Origin: Siderastrea radians | Lineage: Eukaryota; Cnidaria; Anthozoa; Scleractinia; Rhizangiidae | DNA: 64,000 bases | Assembly: GCA_964017195.1 (NCBI GenBank) | Contig: OZ024890.1 | Coordinates: 20,283,701 to 20,347,700, forward strand | Direction: 5' to 3' | In this document: positions 55,670 to 64,000 of the stretch, one piece after another | Layout: every line of letters begins with the position of its first letter | Numbering within the stretch: position 1 is the first letter of the stretch | Translations under genes and position numbers: made by a program | Notes under the pieces: model-generated | Told to the model about the DNA's origin: nothing | The model's database searches: none | Seen by the model: only the letters and a program-made list of their open reading frames with translations

Positions 55670-57370
55670 CTATTGTTTGTCTGTCTTGTTATTGTCAGTA
55701 ATCAGTCGTTTGTAAGGTGCAGGTAGCTGTTGGCAACGGTTCAGTGGTGTTTGTTCTAAGTTAGTAAACCAGCTTTCCAGACTGATTCGTTGATAGTAGT
55801 CCGTACTGTAGATAACGCATTCAGCAGAGTCCCAGTCGATTCTGTGGTTTGTTTTTAAATGGTGCTCAGCAATGTGATTGTTGATATCACCATTTCTAGT
55901 CGCTCGTTTGTGTTCAGTCAGTCGGACGTTCAGATTTCTGCCGGTCTCACCAATATAAGTGGCCTGGCAGTCGCAGCATTTGATTTTATAAACTGCTCCC
56001 CGTCTGTCGCTCGGTTCGTCTTTGTCTTTAACGTTCGTCAGTAGCTGTCGTAAAGTAGTGATAGGTTTGTGAGCAACGCGGATGTTGTAGGGTTGTAGGA
56101 TTCGTGCGATAGTTTCAGAAGTCCCTTTGATGTAAGGTATGGTTGCAGTAGTGACAGGTGTCGTGTTAGTGTTCGTAGCGTTTGGTTCGGAGTTTCTGTA
56201 AGTGTTGTGTCTAATAAAGTCCCGGTTGTAATTGTTCTTGTTGAAAACGTTGTCTAAGTACTTGATTTCGTCCGTTAAGCTGTCAGGTGAGTCACAAACT
56301 AGTTGTGCGCGTCTTGTCAGGGTCCGTATAGTCGTAGCTTTGTGAGAAGTTGGGTTGTAAGATGATTGGTCGAGTAGTCTGTCGGTATGTGTCGGTTTTC
56401 TGTAAATTGTCGTCCGTAGTTCGTTTTTGTCGCGGGTAACTAAGCAGTCTAGAAAAGGTATTTTACCATTTTCCTCGATCTCCTTAGTAAACTGTATGTC
56501 GGCGTTTTGTCCGTTGAGGTGTTCGTGAAAATCGTCGATTTCGTCTTTGTGTACGGCTGTAAAGGTATCGTCAACGTAACGTAGCCAGAGTGGTAGTGTT
56601 CGTTTGTAAGTTGAGAGGGCTCGTTTCTCGATGTTTTGCATAACGATTTCTGCAACAACAACGGAAACTGGTGAGCCCATAGCTGTTCCGTGCAACTGTT
56701 TGTAGTGCGTGCCGTTGTACTGAAAATACGTAGAAGTAAGACAAAGGTTCAGTAAGTCCATTAAGTCGTCTGTAGGTAGTGGTAATTCAATAGTAGAGTT
56801 GTTGATGGCGGTCTCAGTGCAGTCTAGAGCCAGTTGAAGTGGAATACTGGTGAACAGTGATTTCACATCAAAAGACACTAGTTTGTAGTCGTCAGGTACT
56901 TGTACTGTCTTGATTGCGTCGATAAAGTTCTCAGTCGACTGTAGTTTGTGTCGTGATTCGTCGGTCAAAGGTTTCAGTACGGTAGTCAAGTATTTGGACA
57001 GTTGGTAAGTCGGGGACCCACAGAACGAGACTATGGGTCGCATGGGTATGTTAGGTTTGTGCAGTTTCGGTAGTCCGTAAAGTTTCGGTGGTTGTGGTAC
57101 ACGGCACCTCAGTCTGTTGTAGCGTTGAATGTCAATAGCGTCAGTTTTCTTGAGGTCAAGTAGTTTGCTGTTAAGTTTGCGTTGAAGTGCTGGCGTCGGG
57201 TCTCGTTTAAGTATTTGGTAGGTCTGTTTGTCGTTAACAAGTGCGTCCATTTTGTCGTAATAGTCTGTCTTGTCCATAACAACAGTCACTCGTCCTTTGT
57301 CAGCGGGGAGTATGACAATGTTTTCGTCGGTTTTCAGTCGTTTTAGCGCTTGTCGTTCGTCTTTAGTCAA
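55670..57370 (-). CDS. Penelope-like element polyprotein (RT plus GIY-YIG endonuclease), N-terminally truncated
   Basis: Encodes the enzyme that copies the element's RNA into a nicked genomic site. No ATG begins the frame (TTG at 57370); the open frame runs to a stop at 57404-57406 at the inversion junction, so the N-terminal part of the protein is missing. Seen: ADKGRVTVVMDK near the start, PKLYGLPKLHKPNIPMRPIV (RT fingers), SFDVKSLFTSIP, GTAMGSPVS, the catalytic LRYVDDTF (Y-V-D-D) and FLDCLVTR. The GIY-YIG endonuclease domain follows: VYKIKCCDCQATYIGETGRN, then VRLTEHK with a catalytic Arg and downstream IAEHHLKTNH. The 566-residue frame has no stop or frameshift. PLE identity is well supported by the RT/GIY-YIG order. 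Confidence 0.88.
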   Translation of the reverse strand: MTKDERQALKRLKTDENIVILPADKGRVTVVMDKTDYYDKMDALVNDKQTYQILKRDPTPALQRKLNSKLLDLKKTDAIDIQRYNRLRCRVPQPPKLYGLPKLHKPNIPMRPIVSFCGSPTYQLSKYLTTVLKPLTDESRHKLQSTENFIDAIKTVQVPDDYKLVSFDVKSLFTSIPLQLALDCTETAINNSTIELPLPTDDLMDLLNLCLTSTYFQYNGTHYKQLHGTAMGSPVSVVVAEIVMQNIEKRALSTYKRTLPLWLRYVDDTFTAVHKDEIDDFHEHLNGQNADIQFTKEIEENGKIPFLDCLVTRDKNELRTTIYRKPTHTDRLLDQSSYNPTSHKATTIRTLTRRAQLVCDSPDSLTDEIKYLDNVFNKNNYNRDFIRHNTYRNSEPNATNTNTTPVTTATIPYIKGTSETIARILQPYNIRVAHKPITTLRQLLTNVKDKDEPSDRRGAVYKIKCCDCQATYIGETGRNLNVRLTEHKRATRNGDINNHIAEHHLKTNHRIDWDSAECVIYSTDYYQRISLESWFTNLEQTPLNRCQQLPAPYKRLITDNNKTDKQ

Positions 57371-57401
57371 GTTACTGTCAGGTAGAGAGGCTGATTGTAT
57401 A

Positions 57402-58063
57402 GACTATACGGACCCTGACAAGACGCGCACAACTAGTTTGTGACTCGCCTGACAGCTTAACGGACGAAATCAAGTACTTAGACAACGTTTTCAACAAGAA
57501 CAATTACAACCGGGACTTTATTAGACACAACACTTACAGAAACTCTGAACCAAACGCTACGAACACTAACACGACACCTGTCACTACTGCAACCATACCT
57601 TACATCAAGGGACTTCTGAAACTATCGCACGAATCCTACAACCCTACAACATCCGCGTTGCTCACAAACCTATCACTACTTTACGACAGCTACTGACGAA
57701 CGTTAAAGACAAAGACGAACCGAGCGACAGACGGGGAGCAGTTTATAAATCAAATGCTGCGACTGCCAGGCCACTTATATTGGTGAGACCGGCAGAAATC
57801 TGAACGTCCGACTGACTGAACACAAACGAGCGACTAGAAATGGTGATATCAACAATCACATTGCTGAGCACCATTTAAAAACAAACCACAGAATCGACTG
57901 GGACTCTGCTGAATGCGTTACCTACAGTACGGACTACTATCAACGAATCAGTCTGGAAAGCTGGTTTACTAACTTAGAACAAACACCACTGAACCGTTGC
58001 CAACAGCTACCTGCACCTTACAAACGACTGATTACTGACAATAACAAGACAGACAAACAATAG
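57402..58063 (+). pseudogene. Inverted, truncated PLE copy with two frameshifts
   Basis: It corresponds to about the last 225 residues of the minus-strand frame, including the GIY-YIG domain. Compared with the other arm, one A is missing near 57607 (CATCAAGGGAC for CATCAAAGGGAC) and one A near 57748 (TATAAATC for TATAAAATC). Both break the frame. The stop TAG at 58061-58063 is shared. The copy lacks the whole RT domain. Confidence 0.85.
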
Positions 58064-58268
58064 ACAAACCGACTTATTTGACTAACAATAGACCAACGGA
58101 CATTTGACTAACAAAAGACGGATCGAAACGCACCAATCACACTTTACAGTCTTCACAGCCAATAACATCACGGCTTAACTGACAGACGACCAATAACATC
58201 ACGAGTTCGTCGACCAATCAGGACAACGACCAGAGACTTATAACATCTACTGACGATTCACAGTTCAC

Positions 58269-58315
58269 TTGACTCTGATGATGACTTCCGCTCAGGTTGT
58301 CGAAACGTCAGTCAA
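58269..58315 (+). ncRNA. Hammerhead-ribozyme-like motif in the inverted PLE copy
   Basis: Same 47-nt motif on the plus strand: TTGACT (58269-58274), CTGATGA (58275-58281), GAAA (58302-58305), palindromic ACGT (58305-58308), C at the cleavage site (58309), AGTCAA (58310-58315). Opposite orientation to the copy at 55418-55464, with the same stem II caveat. Confidence 0.55.
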
Positions 58316-58624
58316 TGTCACCTCAAACAGTCCTTCTCAGGACTACACTCACCCGGACGATCACAATTTACCGAATTATGATATTCGTTTCTCTTTGTAT
58401 GTTAACTGCGACTGGCAGTAGCTTTACCCTTTAAGCCCAAATAGTGATAAGCATCTAAATTCTCCTTACAATGTCACTACTGTGATCGAAGATGATAGTC
58501 ATGAGAATAAAAGGAAATGATCACCAGACATGAAATGTGTTGATGTTTAATCAAATTCTCCCAACTAGTACCATAAGAAATATATGGAAAATAGTGAGGG
58601 GAATACGCATGTTGTTATTGCGAC

Positions 58625-59428
58625 TTAAAGCCCTGGCCAAACGGAGTTGCAACAGGGTCTGGAAGGGTATTCTCGGGATCCGGGATTTGACCAAAATACG
58701 GTGCGGGATTCGGGAAAACGCAAAATATCTTGACGGGATTCGGGATTTGACTGCTACGAGGGAAGCGGGATTCACCAAATTTGGGTACGGGATGCGGGAT
58801 TTTGTTGCCCGTCTGTCGGGAATTCGGGAAATCGTCACGACCCAAAAAACCCTTACAGCGGCAAAGGCGAATCAACCAGGCGAGCGCCAAATATCAATCG
58901 AAAGGGCTAATCTACATCTTAAATTTATTAGCTTTTGCAGAAATTAGTCTTTTTTAATGTATTTTTGGGAAAGAAGAAACGAAATTCGGGATAGCGATGA
59001 AAAAAGTGCGGGATGCGGGATTCTCGTGGTAAAGGAGTGGGAATGCGGGATCAGGACCCCCCCTTCCAGACCCTGTTGCAAGTTATCGCAAGTTGAAAAC
59101 TTGCATTAACTTGCGACTCCGATTGGCCATGACTTGCGTGTACTTGCGACGACTTGCGTTCACTTTGATCGAGCTCAAATTTGCACGCAAGTAAACTCAA
59201 GTTTTTCACCGTTTGGCCACCCAACATAAGTCTACGCAAATTGGTCTCAGTATTGTTTTCCTTTGTACAGGCGCGTGTGCAAGGCTGCAGTGAAATGGCT
59301 TTTTTGCTACTTGCGCTGAACTTGCGTATACTAGTGATTCCTTCTGGCCGCCCATCGCAAGTTTGTGTTCGCAAGTTCACATTTCCTCACTTGCGTTGAC
59401 TTGTGACTCGGTTTGGCCAGGGCTTAAA
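58625..59428. mobile_element. TIR element with ends GCCCTGGCCAAAC, split by a second element
   Basis: TTAAAGCCCTGGCCAAACGG at 58625 and its inverse (GTTTGGCCAGGGCTTAA ending about 59427) are the ends. TTAAA stands at both ends, which fits a TAA or TTAAA target duplication depending on where the TIR is set. The interior after the insertion is rich in repeated CTTGCG/CGCAAGT words (ACTTGCGACG, AACTTGCGT). No transposase. Confidence 0.62.
58646..59082. mobile_element. Nested hAT-like MITE with 8-bp target duplication
   Basis: AGGGTCTGGAAGGG at 58654 and CCCTTCCAGACCCT ending at 59074 are the TIRs. GTTGCAAC (58646-58653) and GTTGCAAG (59075-59082) are the flanking 8-mers, 7 of 8 equal. The interior repeats CGGGATTCGGGA words at irregular spacing. 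Size 421 bp; no transposase. An 8-bp duplication suits hAT elements. Confidence 0.65.
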
Positions 59429-60327
59429 GGGTTAACTTTTTCACTCCGGTCCACAATTCAAGTCACGCAGATTTAGCTATCATAACAAGACTGTGGATGA
59501 AATCCCAAAGAGACATGGACACTCAAACGAAAACTATTGAGCAGTACTTTAACGCCCAACATCTTTGTTGTAACGTCCAATGCGTGGCGCGTCCCATAGA
59601 GAGTAAAACAGAATTGAAAATATGAATATACATGCGGATTTCATTTTCAAAATGAATGTTCATATGTCTGTTGGCATTAGGCAGCCGCGTACCGGGTTCC
59701 CGTACAAGGCATCCCTACATTGAACAATACATCAGGTTTATTCGTTTGTCCCTGTTAAAGAAATGCTCGAAAGAGGGCGGACTGGAAAATTAAACGCCGG
59801 AAAAGTATTGATCTTAAAAAGAGAAATTTTAAGTCAGAGTGGGACTTCCGACATGCAGTCAGTGAGGAAAACAACTGCTATCCAATCAGTTGTGAGGCCA
59901 AGGCACAGAAAAAGAAGCGAATAAAATTTGGGGATGAAGAGAGAGCACCAAGCATGATCGCGCCGGGGGAAATAGGTTTCTCGTCCTTTTTCCACGATCA
60001 CGATTGGCGCACTAATTGCATCTCACCCTCCCCTCTCTACACGTGTTGTGTCTACTCCGCTAGAATTTTGTCCCTGTAACTGATATTCAAAGGCTGTTGT
60101 TTAGAAAGTTTCGCTTTTTCCCTTGAATTTTTGCTTTCAAAAAGTAGCGGGGAAAGTGGGTTTCCGGCTGGGAGGACAGTCCACTACTACGAATGTTCTG
60201 GTCTACGAAACGAAGATGGAAGCGAACGTTTAATAACTTTGGGCAGCAAAATGCTAATTTTTTCACCTCCACAGAAAAAGATGAAACTCAAGAAGCACTT
60301 CAACTTTCAATTACTCTGTCTGGATCT
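59429..60327. other. Non-coding stretch, nothing recognised
   Basis: No supported gene. Frames on both strands are short and without domains. Confidence 0.35.
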
Positions 60328-60414
60328 TATAAACATTAGCCTCCGTGCAGACGTCTCCTATTTCCTTCCACCCGCGGAAAATAGGAGACGTCTGCACGCA
60401 GGCTATATAAACAT
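60328..60414. mobile_element. 69-bp palindromic MITE with perfect 9-bp target duplication
   Basis: TATAAACAT at 60328-60336 and 60406-60414 flank a 69-bp unit, TAGCCTCCGTGCAGACGTCT to its inverse ending GGCTA at 60405. The arms are about 30 bp, near-perfect, with a loop of about 9 bp. A 9-bp duplication is typical of Mutator-like elements. Same terminus as the element at 37824-37899. Confidence 0.78.
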
Positions 60415-62836
60415 GCGTTATCTGAGAAGCAGTGCTGTATGTCTGACTTAGACGTAACAACGACAAAATTAATTCCTCATCGTATCTCAGTTTTGTTATC
60501 ATCTTTATTACATCCACAATGTAATTAGTTTCTGCCTCTTTCATCTTCGAGATAACAGTGCCAAAATCAAATTGAATTCATTACTTCTTATTTTTTGTTT
60601 CAAATTTTACACTTTACAGTACGAGGGAATGCGCAGACTGATTCAAGTGAAGTAAATGATATATTTACAATAACAATACCTCTTTATATATTTACATGTC
60701 TCTCGAAACGTCGCAAAATTTTCAAAAATGCAAATTACTGCAGAAATTTCCTTCTGAACAGCAGGTGTATGTATACAATACATAAACTCAACACAACATT
60801 AGCTTTCATTGCCGGTGAGACAACAGGATTACACTTACAGAGAATTCGTATTAACGTCACTGTTCAGTGACTATCCAGTAAGCAACCGAAAAGCATAAAA
60901 ATATGAACCTTTTTCACTTCATGGAGCGAAGTGTTCTTCCGGACCGCTTTCAAAATGAGATTAAAGGTGCTGAACAGTTCAAAATGAGCTCAAAATTGCT
61001 TAGTCTGGCCTATGATTCGACATCACTTGAATTAACAAAATTTTGTTCCAGAAATTCATTATCTTTTTACACCATGAATATGTCGGTCGTTCCTTTTGCC
61101 CTCTTTATTGAAGAAACCAATTTTTAATTTTGCATGTAATTCGACTCGAAGAGGAATAAAAGAATAACTTATTAAGATATCGTTAGCAATTTACGTTTTA
61201 ACCCACTAAATGAACCGATTTATCACTAAAAGTGACTTAAACGACACTAGTGCTTCGGTAATATTCGCATGGAAATTGCTTGTTTTTATACATTTATCAC
61301 TTCTTAGGCGATTTTAACGACGTACTGCATGTGATGTCGTTGAATTAAAGTAATACATGCTATTCCCCAAGGTAAATTTCCAAGGGTGAATCGCCAAAAA
61401 CCCATCCCTTTCTCTGACAAGAAAGTGTGGCTTGATTTTGGTGAAATTGTGACTTATGTAACAATCGTGCGAGAGTTACAATTAACATTACGTGGGGTGT
61501 GACGCTTAACAACATTTAAACGTAAAACTGAAATATATTGTACAGCGTTTGAATGTTTGTAGAAGTCTATTTTACGAGTTGTTGATTTAAACTTTGAAGG
61601 GCAAGTGTGCGGGATTATTATTATTATTATTATTTTATGTAATTTTTTTTTTTGGGGGGCGACTTAGAAAGACGGATACTTCTGAGCCGGCTTGCAACAG
61701 GATTTCACCCAAAAAAAAGCTGCAACGGGCAAAATATATTTTCGTTTTAATATTTTAACTGCACTCAATTTCACTGACAGCTTGTTTTGAATTTCGCTTA
61801 TCGCCACTACTGAGAAGTCTGAAATGATGATCGACATTTACATGGCAATTTCTAATTCTACAGTAGAGCGAAATTTTTCGGAAAATATCTTAACGAGTAA
61901 TAAAATTTACGGGATCTATTTTTTGCAGATCGTAAAGAAAATCGCAAAAAGAAAATCTGCAAAAACTCCACGCCATAGGGTATTTGTTGCCGCATTTGTC
62001 GCTAACATAGTAGAACGATTTTCATAACTACTGCTTCAAGGTCGTACAATGACAATTTCTCAAGTGTTGCTCTTTAACATTTTTCGTGCAACATGTCTCG
62101 CAAGGATTCGACAAAATTACGAGACAAATCGCATGAAACTTAGTGTAAAAAACACCTAAACGGAAGCAAAATTTATCTTAATCTTTTATCTCCAAATAGA
62201 TTTGAAGGACATAGCGCGATAATCCTTACAAGATCGTGCGTAAAAATATACCGACCAATTTAACTGAACACTCTACGCTATTGCGGCCGAAAACACATAA
62301 AAGCAGAAAGAAAACATCTTTTTTTCCACCTTTGGCTCCAAAAACGGAAATCGGAACCTTTAAAACGATTTTGTACCTCCTACAAAGCTAATGCCTAAGT
62401 AATCTTATATCGCAAAAGCTAAGAGAACCTCATTATGTTAGCATGCATATTCAAATTAAACAATTCCAGTATTTTGCGAAACAATCCCGTCACTTTTGGG
62501 TGTTCTTAGTTGGCTCTTCATTTCTTCTCTTATTATTGAAACCCGTTTTGGTAAAAAATAATGGCATAATCTCCCCCGCTTTAACAAACGAAATGAGCAA
62601 CTTAACACCGACTTTCACACCGCGTTTTTTAAATTTCTGATCTAAAAGCGTTCGCGGCGGCTAAACGTTTCACAAACATTTCGCAATTTTTGCCTTTGTC
62701 TCTCGCGTTTCAAAACAGTTTGGGCTGTTTAGAATCGTTTTTAGCAGTCCAAACAGTGACGCATAACACGAAATAAACTGGTTGTAAGGGAGGTAATGGA
62801 AACGACACGCACTACAATACATACAAAAAATAACGA
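60415..62836. other. Non-coding stretch, no gene seen
   Basis: About 2.4 kb, AT-rich. A short (TTA)n run lies at about 61616-61633. The left part of 62.6-62.8 kb should hold the 3' untranslated region of the minus-strand gene ending at 62837; no clear signal was found. Confidence 0.35.
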
Positions 62837-63700
62837 TTAGTGATCGTTTCCAGTGAGCTCTACTATTTCCATTATTTCCTCGTTCGCTGTTGCTTTTTGC
62901 CGTTCCGCTTTTGAAACCCTGGTTGAGTCTATCTCGGAGACTTGTTTCGCTGCAGGCAATGCCTGGTTAGCAGTTTCTGTCCAACTAAACTTTGCATCTG
63001 ACTGCACATCGTCCGAATCCTCTAGTGCGCTTCCCGTCTGGTTATCAGGTGTTTGATTGTGTTCCGACGTTGCTACAACAGCAACTGCAGTATCTGTGCG
63101 ATCATTTTCCTTGTCATTTAGCGACGCATCAGAACATTCTCTCTCGCTCACATTTTCTGCCGCAGGTTCCCCATCCTCACGCGATTTATCTGCGTTTATT
63201 TTGTAGCTGTAAACTTCAACGGTGACTGAATGCGCATTTGACGACTGAGAACAACACTCCGCTCGCTTCCCGGTTAGATCCTCGATTATTTTCCCGCTCG
63301 CGCTGTAGTCACTTACGTCGTCAACATCATCCCCTTGTCCCTCGTTTGCAGCAATTTCGATTCTGTCCCCAGCATTTTCTTTTATGTCCTCGCCTTCAAT
63401 CTCCTTGCCAACGCTCGATGAGCCCGGGAGCGATTGTAAATCTTCGGCCTTTATTCGTTCTCGTCTGCGAAGCTGAGGATGAAAGAGAAGGGGATTTTGA
63501 AGTTGTTCTTGCGCACCTTGAAACTTTTCCACCGCTGGGTCGGGGTCTCTCTCGTCGACGTGATAAACTCTCAATTCTCCAACATCTCGCAAAAGACACA
63601 GAGTCGAATCTGAGACCATGTAGATTCTTGGTTGCAAACAAATAGTCTCATGAGTAGGCGACGAATTTATGATAACAGCATGTGAGGGACTGCAGCCCAT
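62837..63700 (-). CDS. Unrecognised acidic protein with MGCSPS N-terminus (probable myristoylation), 287 aa
   Basis: I do not recognise the family. Start: ATG at 63698-63700 is preferred over an in-frame TTG at 63760, because it yields MGCSPSHAVI, a consensus N-myristoylation site (Gly2, Ser/Thr at position 6) with Cys3 available for palmitoylation. Residues 1-60 look folded (ICLQPRIYMVSDSTLCLLRD, ELRVYHVDERD). The rest (about 80-287) is low in hydrophobics and rich in Glu, Asp, Ser, so probably disordered. Single exon, TAA stop at 62837-62839. A dual-acylated N-terminus would place it at the plasma membrane inner face. The MGC start recalls PDE8, but no phosphodiesterase sequence follows. 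It could also be one exon of a longer gene, although the stop argues against that. Confidence 0.6.
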   Translation of the reverse strand: MGCSPSHAVIINSSPTHETICLQPRIYMVSDSTLCLLRDVGELRVYHVDERDPDPAVEKFQGAQEQLQNPLLFHPQLRRRERIKAEDLQSLPGSSSVGKEIEGEDIKENAGDRIEIAANEGQGDDVDDVSDYSASGKIIEDLTGKRAECCSQSSNAHSVTVEVYSYKINADKSREDGEPAAENVSERECSDASLNDKENDRTDTAVAVVATSEHNQTPDNQTGSALEDSDDVQSDAKFSWTETANQALPAAKQVSEIDSTRVSKAERQKATANEEIMEIVELTGNDH

Positions 63701-63907
63701 TATTTTGCCTTTTTCTGCATAAAATGAATTTGTGAAGTTATTATACAATCTGTAGAACAAGACATGAAGTTTTCTGATGGCAGATGAAACTGTGTAACTT
63801 TCGTCGATCGAAGTAGCTTTTCAGAAAGCCAGCTTACTTTAAGTTCTGCCAATCAAAAGCGTATTTCTCTTGTCCGCATTATCTATTCAAAACATTATCC
63901 GGTTCTT

Positions 63908-63980
63908 TTCAATATAAATACCCTCTGGCCAGCTGTCTGCAAACTCGACGACACAAAATTGGTTGCTATTTATATCGCAG
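63908..63980. promoter_or_regulatory. TATA-like motifs on both strands upstream of the MGCSPS gene
   Basis: TATAAATA occurs on the plus strand near 63911-63918 and on the minus strand near 63969-63976 (plus-strand TATTTATA). The minus-strand copy lies about 270 bp upstream of the ATG at 63700 and could serve that gene. The plus-strand copy may serve a gene beyond the window. Confidence 0.35.
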
Positions 63981-64000
63981 CGCCTGTAATTTTGCGCGAA

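Larger units (their letters stand above)
55313..58392. mobile_element. Penelope-like retroelement with inverted truncated copy and 12-bp target duplication
   Basis: The direct repeat ATATTCGTTTCT at 55313-55324 and 58381-58392 brackets the element. The main copy is on the minus strand (55325-57402) and joins head to head to a 5'-truncated copy on the plus strand (57402-58384). The inverted arms are 55349-56333 and 57402-58384, about 985 bp and nearly identical, with two 1-bp deletions in the plus copy. Only the minus copy keeps the last ~24 bp (GACTCCTGGGTTCAAACCAT) of the 3' end. Near identity and open coding sequence suggest a fairly recent insertion. PLEs are known for inverted and partly tandem copies arising during target-primed reverse transcription. 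Confidence 0.85.

Overview
The window looks like nuclear DNA of a cnidarian, most likely an anthozoan such as a stony coral. It is AT-rich, has long non-coding stretches, spliced genes with GT-AG introns, Penelope-like and tRNA-derived retroelements and many small inverted-repeat DNA transposons. No species is claimed; the assignment rests on overall character and protein families, not on a search.

Left third (1-27 kb): five long single-exon genes encode one architecture, an N-terminal CABIT domain, a long disordered linker with proline-rich SH3 ligands and tyrosine motifs, and a C-terminal SAM domain. This is the layout of GAREM adaptors (CABIT proteins also include THEMIS). One gene stands alone (1197-3713, minus). 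The other four form two divergent pairs: 7453-9189 (minus) with 10107-12488 (plus), and 20761-22506 (minus) with 24751-27054 (plus). The minus members are close paralogs of each other, and so are the plus members, so the unit is a duplicated divergent pair. The second pair's shared promoter region is longer because a ~1.3 kb foldback repeat sits in it. Between the pairs lie a composite inverted tRNA-SINE, several MITEs and a tandem repeat.

Middle (27-54 kb): about 11 kb is largely non-coding and repeat-rich, with one TATA-plus-splice-donor promoter candidate (34.25 kb). It is followed by one multi-exon gene on the plus strand, a DEP-domain formin. I could join 18 exons (40359-53677) with consistent phases into a 963-residue protein: DEP domain, linker, coiled coil, FH1 and an FMN/Cappuccino-type FH2 domain. 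Two candidate upstream exons are given with low confidence.

Right part (54-64 kb): a Penelope-like retroelement (PLE) with an open RT plus GIY-YIG reading frame is joined head to head to a truncated inverted copy. A 12-bp target-site duplication brackets the whole, and each arm carries a hammerhead-ribozyme-like motif. Next come a nested pair of DNA transposons, a 69-bp perfect-palindrome MITE with a 9-bp target duplication, and a single-exon gene for an unrecognised acidic protein starting MGCSPS (likely myristoylated).

How they may work together: the CABIT-SAM proteins are predicted cytoplasmic adaptors for tyrosine-kinase/GRB2-type signalling, and the formin nucleates and elongates actin. 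No shared pathway is shown by the sequence. The most unusual items are the duplicated divergent CABIT-SAM pairs with diverging linker repeats, the DEP-FMN formin fusion, and the PLE and SINE rearrangements with intact target-site duplications.
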